In this document: positions 36,735-45,004 of the stretch, one piece after another
How the letters are laid out: each line of letters starts with the position of its first letter
Position numbering within the stretch: position 1 is the first letter of the stretch
NCBI RefSeq assembly: GCF_020169415.1
Contig: NZ_JAIULG010000004.1
Span: 1-64,000, forward strand
Length of the DNA: 64,000 nucleotides
From: Tsukamurella sp. M9C
GTDB taxonomy: Bacteria > Actinomycetota > Actinomycetes > Mycobacteriales > Mycobacteriaceae
Direction of reading: 5' to 3'
Position numbers and translations under genes: made by a program
Notes under the pieces: model-generated
The model's input: the letters and a program-made list of their open reading frames with translations, nothing else
Databases searched by the model: none
What the model was told of the DNA's origin: nothing

Positions 36735-38089
36735 GAGAACTCGAAGTAGCGTCGGGACTCCCACTCGGAGAGTTCGGCGTACGGGTCGCCGCCTTTGGTG
36801 TGGAACTCCATCCACTCCCAGCGGCGCGACGCCGTCCAGAATTCCACGAACTCGTCGCCGAGATATTCGCGGAGGATCTCGTCTGCGTCGAGCGCGGCGA
36901 TCGCCTTGGTGATGGAGTCGGGGATGCGCGCGACGCCGCAGTCGTCGGGCAGGCACCACGCCATGTCGTCGACCTGGGGTGGGGCCTGCATCTTCCGCTC
37001 GATGCCTGCGACGACACCCGCCAGGACGCCGGCCAGCGCGTAGTACGGATTCACGTCCGATCCGGGCACGCGGTACTCGAGGCGCGAGTACTTCGGGTGA
37101 CCGGCAATGGCACGCAGCGCCGCGGTCTTGTTGTTCACGCCCCACGAGATGGTGGTCGGCGGCCCCGACACGTCCACCAGGCGCCGGTACGAGGTGATCT
37201 GCGGCAGCGCGAGCAGCGTGTTGCCGGCCATCGTCGCCATGAGTCCGCCCACCGCCTGCAGCATCACCTCGGACGGACCGTCGGGCGAGTAGAACTGATT
37301 CACGCCGTCGCGCTGCAGCGACAGGTTGATGTGTGCGCCCTGCCCGAAACCGGCCGTCGGTTTGGCCATGAAAGTGACCGAACGACCTTTCTCGCAGGCG
37401 ATCTCGCGCATGACCTGCTTGGTCCGCACCCACGCGTCGGCGAGTGCCAGCGGCTCCGCGGGAGCGATGTTCAGTTCGGTCTGGCCGGGCGCGGCCTCGT
37501 CGGTCCACGCCTCCCAGACGATGCCGAGCTCGTCCAGGCGGTCGGTGACGGCCTCCATGTAGTCGATCCAGTCGGCGGACCGTGCGAGGCAGTAGGTCGA
37601 TCCGGTATCGCCGCCCAGCGGCATCAGGTCGCGGTAGCCGCGGGTACGAGCCTCCTGGATCGACTCCTCGAACAGCGTCGTCTCGATCTCCACAGCCACG
37701 GTGGCGGTGTAGCCCAGCGCCGCGAGCCGGTCGATCAGCCGGCGGACCATGTTCCGAGGGCAGATCGGCACGGGGCGGCCGTCCTTGAGCCAGAAGTCGC
37801 CGATCACGGAATCGACGCCGGGCTTCCACCGCACCAGCGTGCTCATGTCGGGGATCATCGAGATGTCGTAGAGGTTGCCGCGCCAGTCGGGGTAGGCGTC
37901 GCCGAAGACGATGTCGGTACCCATGTCGATGGCGAACAGGACGTCGGCGAACGCGAAGCCGGATTCCCGGCCCGACGCGAACTTCGCCGGTGTCACGTTC
38001 TTGCCCATGAAGCTGCCGTCGTGGTTGGTGGCCTCGAGGCGGAAGGCCTTGGCGGGGGCGTCCACGTCCGGCGTAGAGAGATCAGACAT
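36731..38089 (-). CDS. Gamma-glutamyl-amine synthetase (glutamine synthetase family, PuuA/GlnA3-like)
   Basis: A 452-residue type I glutamine synthetase relative. Metal and ATP sites are visible: EIETTLF (Glu pair in the N-terminal beta barrel), NIAPAEPL in place of the usual E-x-NQ-E motif, FMAKPTAGFGQGAHINLSL as the KP...G...H stretch, and YRVPGSDVNPYYALA. It is shorter in the N-terminal part than GlnA1 and lacks the adenylylation Tyr loop that I would look for. These traits fit the group that glutamylates polyamines, ethanolamine or other amines rather than ammonia. Its stop overlaps the C26 hydrolase gene, and its start overlaps the end of the upstream gene by 8 nt. Confidence 0.85.
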   Translation of the reverse strand: MSDLSTPDVDAPAKAFRLEATNHDGSFMGKNVTPAKFASGRESGFAFADVLFAIDMGTDIVFGDAYPDWRGNLYDISMIPDMSTLVRWKPGVDSVIGDFWLKDGRPVPICPRNMVRRLIDRLAALGYTATVAVEIETTLFEESIQEARTRGYRDLMPLGGDTGSTYCLARSADWIDYMEAVTDRLDELGIVWEAWTDEAAPGQTELNIAPAEPLALADAWVRTKQVMREIACEKGRSVTFMAKPTAGFGQGAHINLSLQRDGVNQFYSPDGPSEVMLQAVGGLMATMAGNTLLALPQITSYRRLVDVSGPPTTISWGVNNKTAALRAIAGHPKYSRLEYRVPGSDVNPYYALAGVLAGVVAGIERKMQAPPQVDDMAWCLPDDCGVARIPDSITKAIAALDADEILREYLGDEFVEFWTASRRWEWMEFHTKGGDPYAELSEWESRRYFEFS

Positions 38090-38729
38090 CGAATCGAACC
38101 TTCCAGGAGGCGGCGGTCATGACGGACAGTTGGGAGAGCGTCCCCTGCACGCGCACGCCGTGGTCCAGGGCGGAGAGCAGGTAGTCGGCGCCGGTGAACA
38201 CACCGGCGAGCTGATCCGGGCTGCCGACGATGCGGTAGGTGTCCGGGCCCGCGCCGAAGCGGGCCTCCTCGGGGCCGTCCGGACCCAGCGCCACCGCGAC
38301 CAGGACGTCCGGTATTCCGCGGATTCCGCGGGTGAGGTCCCAGAACCGCGCGGCCGCGTCGCGCCACGCCGGCAGCTGCGGACACAACGCCTGCCGCACG
38401 GCTTCGGCCAGCAGGGGATCGCCGTCGGAAGCGACGACGGCGACGCGGGAGTCGAGGTCGACGACGAGCGCGGCGTCCGTGCCGCCGGTCACGCCACCGG
38501 TGACGGTCGCGGCACCGTCGCGCAGGACGACGGTGGCGGCTTGGGGGGTGTTGTGCGACCGTACGGCGACGGAGCCCGAGAGGCGCTCGAGCGCATCGAC
38601 GGCGTGTCCGATCCGAAACGAGTCCCGCAGGGTGCGGCCGAGCAGCCGGACGATCGGCGTCGCATCGTCGTCGATGACGACCCGGGCACCGCCCGTGACC
38701 GGGACCGGAGGGCTGGTAGTGGTTTGCAT
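38082..38729 (-). CDS. Unknown protein, weakly SCP2-like
   Basis: A 215-residue soluble protein. The N-terminal part is variable. The C-terminal part, with YRIVGSPDQLAGVFTGADYL then RVQGTLSQLSVMTAASW, is reminiscent of SCP2 sterol-carrier folds (a binding-loop strand followed by a graded helix), but this is weak. The start is ATG 38729. Its 3' end overlaps the glutamine-synthetase-like gene by 8 nt, so it is expressed with it. It may be a chaperone or binding protein for the amine; this is not shown. Confidence 0.5.
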   Translation of the reverse strand: MQTTTSPPVPVTGGARVVIDDDATPIVRLLGRTLRDSFRIGHAVDALERLSGSVAVRSHNTPQAATVVLRDGAATVTGGVTGGTDAALVVDLDSRVAVVASDGDPLLAEAVRQALCPQLPAWRDAAARFWDLTRGIRGIPDVLVAVALGPDGPEEARFGAGPDTYRIVGSPDQLAGVFTGADYLLSALDHGVRVQGTLSQLSVMTAASWKVRFDV

Positions 38730-38794
38730 GGCGTGTCCTAATCGGTAGTGAGGGAAGATGTTTCCGGCGATGCGGCCGATGTTGTGCGCGGGTG

Positions 38795-40219
38795 TCATTC
38801 GAGGGTCGCGTACACGTCCGGCCGGGTGCGGCGCAGCGCGAGCGCCCACAGGAGGCCGGCGACGAACGCGGCGGCCAGCACGGCGAGGAAGACGTCGGCG
38901 AGGGTGGCCGAGCCGATGAGTACGTCGAAGTTGCTCACGACCAGCACGAGGATCGCGCTGAGCGCGACGAGTGCGAGAACAGGGGCGACGGTGCCGCGCC
39001 ACAGGCTCGTCGTCCGCTCCCGGAGGAAGTGCACGACGATCGCGGCCGAAGTGAGGGCCAGCAGGGTGATCAGTCCGAGCGTCCCCGCGCCGCCGAACCA
39101 CGCGTACACCTGTGTGACGGGGTCGAGCCCGGCGATCGCGGTGACCGCGACAAGCACGCTGATCACCGCGGAGGTGAGGAGCGACGCCACGTGCGGCGAC
39201 CGGTGCTCGGGGTGCACCTCACCGAGACGCGGCGGCAGCGCGTCCTGCCGGCCGAGGGCGAACAGGTACCGCGAGACCACGTTGTGCGCGGTGAGGATGC
39301 ACGCGAAGAAGCTGGTGACCAGGAGCACCTGCACCCCGTCGTGCGCGACCTGCGAGATGTAGCGCGTCGCAAGCCCGGGCGCGAGGCCCTCGGGATCCTG
39401 CGCGGCGAGCTCGGCGGCGCGGGACACCCCGAGACCGTTGATCATCGCCCAAGAAGAGAGGGCGTAGATCACGGCGATGAGGATCACCGCGATGTAGGTC
39501 GCGCGCGGGACGGTGCGGTCGGGGTCCTTCGCCTCGGACCGGAACACCGCGGTCGCCTCGAATCCGACGAATCCGAAGACCGCGAACATGATCCCGGTTC
39601 CGGTGGCGCCACTGGTGAACGCGCCCCAGGACAGCGGCTGGGCCGACAGTCCTTCGGCGCCGCCGCGGAGCACGATCGCGAGGTCGACCAGCGCGACGAT
39701 CCCGATCTCCGCGACCAGCAGCACACCGAGGACGCGCGCGCTCACCTCGACGTTGCGGTAGCCCAGGTAGCCGATCGCTGCGAGCCCGGCAGCGGAGAGG
39801 ATCCACCAGGGCACCGACACCCCGGTGAACGTGGTGATCACGTTGCGGGCCGCGGCACCGAGGTAGCCCGTCACGGACACCATCAGGACGGCGTAGGTGA
39901 CCAGGGCGAGCGCCGCGGCACCGATACCGACGGCGGTGCCCAGGCCGCGCTGCACGTACGAGTAGAAGGCCCCGGCGTTCCGGACCTCGGGGGTCATCGC
40001 GGAATACCCGACCGTGAACAGCACCAGCACGATCCCGACGATCACGAAGTCGACGGGCGTCCCGATGCCGTTGCCCGTGCCCAGCATGAGCGGGATCAGC
40101 CCGGCGAACACCGTCAACGGCGCAGCGAACGCCACGACCATGAGGACGATCTGCGGCACGCCGAGCGTCCGCTCGAGGCCGGTGCCGACGGGTGCCTGCA
40201 CTTCGCGCTGCTGCGTCAC
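38795..40219 (-). CDS. APC-family amino acid/polyamine permease
   Basis: A 474-residue protein with 12 TM segments. It begins LERTLGVPQIVLMVVAFAAP, and FGFVGFEATAVFRSEAKDPD is the characteristic APC segment in TM6 and the following loop. Members exchange or take up amino acids and amines with protons. The GTG start at 40219 overlaps the amine oxidase stop as GTGA. Co-expression with amine oxidase and glutamylation genes suggests that it imports the amine degraded by the operon. Confidence 0.87.
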   Translation of the reverse strand: MTQQREVQAPVGTGLERTLGVPQIVLMVVAFAAPLTVFAGLIPLMLGTGNGIGTPVDFVIVGIVLVLFTVGYSAMTPEVRNAGAFYSYVQRGLGTAVGIGAAALALVTYAVLMVSVTGYLGAAARNVITTFTGVSVPWWILSAAGLAAIGYLGYRNVEVSARVLGVLLVAEIGIVALVDLAIVLRGGAEGLSAQPLSWGAFTSGATGTGIMFAVFGFVGFEATAVFRSEAKDPDRTVPRATYIAVILIAVIYALSSWAMINGLGVSRAAELAAQDPEGLAPGLATRYISQVAHDGVQVLLVTSFFACILTAHNVVSRYLFALGRQDALPPRLGEVHPEHRSPHVASLLTSAVISVLVAVTAIAGLDPVTQVYAWFGGAGTLGLITLLALTSAAIVVHFLRERTTSLWRGTVAPVLALVALSAILVLVVSNFDVLIGSATLADVFLAVLAAAFVAGLLWALALRRTRPDVYATLE

Positions 40220-41616
40220 GAGAGCACGCTCCCGCCGACCCGGGCGCCCGCGGCGGTAAGAACCTCCGATGCGGCGCGCTCCGCTGCGCTGACGGCACCG
40301 TCGATGTAGCCCTGGTTCAGGATCGCCGTCTCCGTTCCGGCCCAATGGATCCGCCCGATGGGCCGGCGGTCCGCGTCGGTGTACTGGGTCAGAGATCCGG
40401 GCGCGCGGGAGCCGACGCAGCCGCTGATCCACTGCTCGTGGGTCCAGTCCTTCTCCAGGTACGCCACCGGATTGGCGGCCTCGGGCCCGAATAGGGTGGT
40501 CAGGTCGGCGAGGAAGGCGTCGCGGCGCGCCGCGGGATCGTCGAGGATCGCGTCGGACCAGTGCTGGCCGCAGCCCGCGCCGGCGGTGCCGTGGAAGGTC
40601 AGCAGGATGCCGACGCTCGCGTCGGGCGGCGAGTTGTCGACCACGTAGTTCGCGACCGGGAGGTCGGTGACGGCCTGGCCGTTCAGGCCCTGCTCGCGCC
40701 AGAAGGGCTGATCGTAGACCGCGAACAGCTTGTTCTCGGAGCCGGTGCTCCACCGTCGCTGCAGCATGCTGCGCCGGGTCGGTAGGTCGGGCGTGAATCG
40801 GATGCGGGTCGCGTCCGCGGGCGACATCGCGACGATGACGCGGTCGGCGCGCACGTCGAGCCGCAGGGACCGGACCAGCACCCCGTCGGCATCCTGGTGG
40901 ACGTCGGACACGGGAGAGTCGAGCACCACGGCCGGCCCGAGGTCGGCCGCCATCCGGTCGGCGATCGCCACCGTCCCGCCCACCACGCGCGATTCCTGCG
41001 CGCCGTCGGTGATGTTGACGGCGTGGTCGATCCCGCCGCCGCTTTTGATCCGCGCGAGCTGGACCAGCAACGAGGTGCTGTGCAGGTCCTCGGCGTTGGT
41101 CACGGTGAAGGCCATCGTGAACATCTCCCTGGCCTCCGCGGTGAACGCGTGTGCGTCCAGCCACCGGCCGAAGGTGGTCGCGTCCCACTCCTGTGCCCGG
41201 CGGGCCGTCCACGGCGCTTCGAGGGGAATCGATTTCGCCATCCGCTCCAGCCGCAGCTGCAGCTGGGCGAAGTCCGCGATCGCGAGGGGACTCATCGGCG
41301 GGATGGTTCCGTCGTAGCGCTTGGAACGGCCGCGCCGGTGGTAGATCGACTTGCCGTTGAGGTAGGTCTTGAAGGTCGTGAGGCCCAGCTCGTCGATGAG
41401 TGCGAGGACGCGGTCCTGGCCGGGGCCGACCCACTGGCCGCCACCCTCGGTGATCACGCCGTCGGTCACCTGCAGATTCATCGTGCGGCCGCCGACGCGG
41501 TCGCCGGCCTCGATCACCGCCACGGAACGTCCGGCCTGGGTGAGCCGGCGTGCGGCCGTCAGCCCGGAGACCCCGGCGCCGATCACCACGACGTCTACGG
41601 TGCGCTGCTCGGTCAT
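40216..41616 (-). CDS. Flavin-containing amine oxidase (MAO/putrescine oxidase-like)
   Basis: A 466-residue FAD protein. The dinucleotide motif VIGAGVSGLTAARRL starts at residue 11, and EAGDRVGGRT at 36-45 is the second FAD motif of the monoamine oxidase family. The C-terminal IHWAGTETAILNQGYIDGA is the MAO-type FAD-binding end, with Thr rather than Cys, so the FAD is probably not covalent. The family oxidises amines to imines, which hydrolyse to aldehydes or ketones plus ammonia, with O2 as acceptor. Bacterial relatives include putrescine oxidase and cyclohexylamine oxidase. It sits between the alpha/beta hydrolase and APC permease genes, both overlapping. Confidence 0.88.
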   Translation of the reverse strand: MTEQRTVDVVVIGAGVSGLTAARRLTQAGRSVAVIEAGDRVGGRTMNLQVTDGVITEGGGQWVGPGQDRVLALIDELGLTTFKTYLNGKSIYHRRGRSKRYDGTIPPMSPLAIADFAQLQLRLERMAKSIPLEAPWTARRAQEWDATTFGRWLDAHAFTAEAREMFTMAFTVTNAEDLHSTSLLVQLARIKSGGGIDHAVNITDGAQESRVVGGTVAIADRMAADLGPAVVLDSPVSDVHQDADGVLVRSLRLDVRADRVIVAMSPADATRIRFTPDLPTRRSMLQRRWSTGSENKLFAVYDQPFWREQGLNGQAVTDLPVANYVVDNSPPDASVGILLTFHGTAGAGCGQHWSDAILDDPAARRDAFLADLTTLFGPEAANPVAYLEKDWTHEQWISGCVGSRAPGSLTQYTDADRRPIGRIHWAGTETAILNQGYIDGAVSAAERAASEVLTAAGARVGGSVLS

Positions 41617-42512
41617 ACCGCCACCTTCTCGATGTGCGAGACGACGTGGTCCGCGATGCGCAGGGCGAGCGCGTCGGGAAGGTGATGCCCCATGCCCGGG
41701 ATGACGATGTGGCGGGCGTGCGGGATCGCGGCGGCCGTCGCGTCGCCTCCCGACGGCGCCACGATGAGGTCGCGGTCGCCGTTGATCACCAAGGTGGGCG
41801 CGGTGATCCGGGCCAGCTCGGCGGTGCGGTCGCCCGACGCCGCGATCGCCTGGATCTGCCGTGCGGTGCCGGCGACACCGTCGCCCGCCGTGCGGTTCCA
41901 GGTGGTGACGGCGTGCGCCGCCTCCTCGACCTCGTCGATCGGGTACGCCGTGCCGGCGAGGTGCGCCGTCATCCGCAGGTGCGCCCGGACGGCGCCCACC
42001 CGGTCGCGCGGGGGTGGGCTCGCGATGAGCGCCATCGTCGAAGCCGCGGGTTGCCCCACCTTCGGGTTGCCGGTGGTGGAGTACAGCGACGTCAGCGACG
42101 CGGTCAGTTCGGGGTACCGCGCGGCCACGGTCTGCGCGATCATGCCGCCCATCGACCGCCCCACGACGTGCGTGGGTCCGAGCCCGAGGTGCTCGACCAG
42201 CTGGGCCGCGTCGTCGGCCATGTCCGCCAACGTGTAGGCGTCGCGGCGCGCTTTGCCGAGCAGCTGTTGCAGCGTGTTCGGCGGAGGGGTCGTGGCGTAG
42301 GTCGACCGGCCGCAGTCGCGGTTGTCCATGCGGATCACCAGGAATCCTGTAGCGGTCAGAGCGGAGACGAACCGGTCTGACCAGGTCGTGAGGTCCTCCG
42401 CGAGGCCGGCGATGAGCAGCACGGGCGGGGCGCCGACGTGGCCGTCCATCCGGTAGCAGATCCGGGTTCCGCCCGGGAGCTGGGCGAACCTGTCCTCGGT
42501 GTGCTCAGGCAC
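41613..42512 (-). CDS. Alpha/beta hydrolase, probable ester or lactone hydrolase
   Basis: A 299-residue alpha/beta-hydrolase. The nucleophile elbow GRSMGG is near residues 117-122, the oxyanion region LLIAGLAEDL near 32-41, the acid in VINGDRD and the catalytic His in GMGHHLP near the C-terminus. Like many Baeyer-Villiger partners it directly follows the monooxygenase gene, overlapping it by 8 nt, and overlaps the amine oxidase start by ATGA. The likely job is hydrolysis of the ester or lactone made by the monooxygenase; other small esters remain possible. Confidence 0.82.
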   Translation of the reverse strand: MPEHTEDRFAQLPGGTRICYRMDGHVGAPPVLLIAGLAEDLTTWSDRFVSALTATGFLVIRMDNRDCGRSTYATTPPPNTLQQLLGKARRDAYTLADMADDAAQLVEHLGLGPTHVVGRSMGGMIAQTVAARYPELTASLTSLYSTTGNPKVGQPAASTMALIASPPPRDRVGAVRAHLRMTAHLAGTAYPIDEVEEAAHAVTTWNRTAGDGVAGTARQIQAIAASGDRTAELARITAPTLVINGDRDLIVAPSGGDATAAAIPHARHIVIPGMGHHLPDALALRIADHVVSHIEKVAV

Positions 42513-44013
42513 GGACGGCCTCCTTCGCCGTCGACGGTGCTGGGTCGTCCGTCGTGGAGCCGAACTGCAGAGCGTCGTCGAGCAGGGGGCCGCGGAGGAT
42601 CTTCGCGTCCTGCTGGTAGGACATGGACTGCTGGAACAGGCCCGTGCCCTGCTTGGGGATGATGTCCTTGGCGCGCTGGGCGTAGCCGGAGCTCAGGTCC
42701 AGGATCGGCCGGCGCTCCATCGCGGGATCGGCTTCGACGCGGACGCTGTCGTAGCCGAAGGCGTCCATGTGCGTGACCAGGTCGCAGAAGTAGCGGGCGA
42801 GGATCCCGACCTTGAGCGTCCAGGCGGACGTGGTGTAGCCGATCGAGATGGCCAGGTTGGGGAGCCCGGAGAGCAGCGCGCCGCGGTAGGCGACCGTGTC
42901 CGGCAGGTTGACCGGGGTGCCGTCGACCTCGAGGTCGATCCCGCCGAGCATGCGCATGTTCAGGCCGGTCGCGGTGACGATCAGGTCGGCGTCGAGGTGC
43001 TCGCCGGATTCGAGCGCGATCCCGGTCTCGGTGAACCGGACGATCTTGTCGGTGGCGATGGAGGCGCTGCCGTCGCTCAGGGCTTCGAAGAAGTCGCCGT
43101 CGGGGCACAGGCACAGGCGCTGATCCCACGGGTTGTACGGCGGGTTGAAGTGGGTGTCCACGTCGTACCCCTCCGGCAGGGACTTGGCGTTGACGCGGCG
43201 GATGATCTTGCGGGTGAGCTTCGGGAAGGCGCGCATGAACTTGACCTGGGCGAGGTCGGTCGTGATGTTGGTGAACCGGGTCAACGCGTAGCCGCGCTTC
43301 TCGCCGAACGTCCGGCTCAGCCGCTGTGCGAAGCTGTCGACCTTGGGCCACGGCACCACGTAGGTCGGCGTGCGCTGCAGCATCGTCACGTGCGCGGCGG
43401 CACCGTCGTGGTTGAGCATCGACGGGATCAGCGTGACCGCCGTCGCGCCACTACCGATGACCACGACCTTCTTGCCCGAGTAGTCGTAGTCCTCAGGCCA
43501 GTGCTGCGGGTGCAGGATGTCGCCCTGGAAGTCCTCGCGGCCCTCGAAGTGCGGGGTGTAACCCTCGTCGTAGCGGTAGTAGCCGGTGCCGGCGAAGATC
43601 CAGTTCGCGGTGATGCTCCGGTCACCGTCCGGAGTGCTCACCTCGAGGGTCCACCGGGCGTCGGTGCTCGACCACGAGGCGCGCTGCACGGCGTGCTCCA
43701 ACCACAGAAGCGGCGCGAGGTCGAACTCGTCGAGCGTCTCCTGCAGGTAGTTCACGATCTTCGGGGCCTCCGCGATGGCATCCGGGTCCGTCCAGGGCTT
43801 GAACTCGTAACCGAAGGTGTGCAGGCCGTTGTCGGAACGGATGCCGGGGTACTTGAACAGATCCCAGGTGCCGCCGATGTTCGCGCGGCCCTCGAGGATC
43901 ACCACCCGCTTGCCGGGGAATGCCTCGGTGATGTACTTCGCGGCACCGATGCCGGAGATCCCGGCGCCGATGATGACGATGTCGAATTCTTCGGTCTGCG
44001 GAAGTGTCTTCAT
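42505..44013 (-). CDS. Flavin-dependent monooxygenase, Baeyer-Villiger type (EtaA-like)
   Basis: A 502-residue class B flavoprotein monooxygenase. The FAD motif GAGISGIG lies at 16-23 and the NADPH motif GSGATA at 187-192. The Baeyer-Villiger fingerprint FxGxxxHxxxWP is complete: F162, G164, H168, W172 and P173. It inserts oxygen next to a ketone to give an ester or lactone; EtaA-type enzymes also oxidise sulfides. It is the first gene of the 14-kb operon, starting at ATG 44013 with GAGAGGG about 10 nt upstream. It is divergent from the membrane protein gene at 44303. The hydrolase gene follows immediately. Confidence 0.88.
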   Translation of the reverse strand: MKTLPQTEEFDIVIIGAGISGIGAAKYITEAFPGKRVVILEGRANIGGTWDLFKYPGIRSDNGLHTFGYEFKPWTDPDAIAEAPKIVNYLQETLDEFDLAPLLWLEHAVQRASWSSTDARWTLEVSTPDGDRSITANWIFAGTGYYRYDEGYTPHFEGREDFQGDILHPQHWPEDYDYSGKKVVVIGSGATAVTLIPSMLNHDGAAAHVTMLQRTPTYVVPWPKVDSFAQRLSRTFGEKRGYALTRFTNITTDLAQVKFMRAFPKLTRKIIRRVNAKSLPEGYDVDTHFNPPYNPWDQRLCLCPDGDFFEALSDGSASIATDKIVRFTETGIALESGEHLDADLIVTATGLNMRMLGGIDLEVDGTPVNLPDTVAYRGALLSGLPNLAISIGYTTSAWTLKVGILARYFCDLVTHMDAFGYDSVRVEADPAMERRPILDLSSGYAQRAKDIIPKQGTGLFQQSMSYQQDAKILRGPLLDDALQFGSTTDDPAPSTAKEAVRA

Positions 44014-44129
44014 CGTGGGCCCTCTCGGTGGTGACGTTGTGTCGGTGGTCACTTCGTTGTGCCTACGACGGTGCCGGGTCAGACATCGTGTGAGCCACAA
44101 CACACTGCTCCTAGTTCTTCGAAGGGGTA

Positions 44130-44220
44130 GTGCAATGTGCACACGCTCCCTGGGGACGGCCATCGGAGATCGCATCGTCTGGTGCAAGGTGTTGCGCCAC
44201 TCGGGCCTGGGTGTTGCACC
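44130..44220. promoter_or_regulatory. Repeated GTGCAA boxes in the divergent control region
   Basis: Three related dyads lie between the divergent operons: GTGCAATGTGCAC (44130-44142), GGTGCAAGGTGTTGCGCC (44181-44198) and GTGTTGCACC (44211-44220). They share GTGCAA / TTGCAC half-sites. Spacing and position suit a dimeric regulator controlling both the 14-kb minus-strand operon and the 44303-46431 pair. The PucR-type protein at 28800 is one candidate. Confidence 0.5.
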
Positions 44221-44302
44221 TCGTTGTAGCGCGCGCGGGGTTCGCCGCGAGAGCGTGAGAAACGTCACGAGACACGGATCACATCTCACGGAGGAACGAA
44301 CC

Positions 44303-45004
44303 ATGCGCGACTTGCTCTTCGCCGCAGCGGACATCTGGATGATCGCCATCGGATTCATCTGCGGCCTGAAGTTCATCAGGAACTACTCGAACTGGCTGAT
44401 CGGCCTTGAGTGGATCATCATGGCCACCTCGGGCACGAACTTCCTGATCTACGGCGTCACCAAGGCCGGCACCGACTCGCCGATGTACCACTTCGCGTTC
44501 TTCCTGGACGCGTTCTCCCGGTCGATCGGGTTCACGGTGATCCTGGTGCTCGGCCTGCTCATGGTCACGCACCGGTACAAGCCCACGACGGCCATCGAGG
44601 TGGGCGCGTTCGCCCTCGCGGCGGTGCTCGGGTTCTTCCTCTCCGAGTTCGCCATCGAGATCGGCACCCCTGGCAAGGTCTTCTTCCTCGTGATGGCGCT
44701 CGGCGTCAGCGCCTTCCTCGTGTACTACGGGCAGCGACTATGGGCGCTCGGCGAGCACGCTCACGCCGTCTGGGTGTGGATCGCCACGGCCCTCAACGTT
44801 GTAGTCGCGTCCATCTACGACTTCTGGCACATCCCGGGCGACGACGCCAACCACACGTTGTTCTACATCCTCGCGCTGTTCACCTGGGGCCTGGCCATGC
44901 TTGTGATCTACCGCTCGTACGTGGCCTTCGACGCGGACAACCGCGCCGCGGACGCTGCGGGCAGCGCCGGCACGGCCGTCGTTCAGGGGGTTGAGCAGGC
45001 ATGA
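44303..45004 (+). CDS. Seven-TM membrane protein, function unknown
   Basis: A 233-residue protein with about seven hydrophobic helices and a short polar C-terminal tail. Charged or polar landmarks inside the membrane part (IRNYSNWLIGLEW; SPMYHFAFFLDAFSRS; SIYDFWHIPGDDANH) suggest conserved His and Asp residues, but no family is recognised. GGAGG at 44290-44294 precedes the ATG at good spacing. Its stop overlaps the start of the oxidoreductase gene (ATGA), so the two work together, for example as a membrane anchor, electron acceptor or transporter for that oxidase. Confidence 0.7.
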   Translation: MRDLLFAAADIWMIAIGFICGLKFIRNYSNWLIGLEWIIMATSGTNFLIYGVTKAGTDSPMYHFAFFLDAFSRSIGFTVILVLGLLMVTHRYKPTTAIEVGAFALAAVLGFFLSEFAIEIGTPGKVFFLVMALGVSAFLVYYGQRLWALGEHAHAVWVWIATALNVVVASIYDFWHIPGDDANHTLFYILALFTWGLAMLVIYRSYVAFDADNRAADAAGSAGTAVVQGVEQA

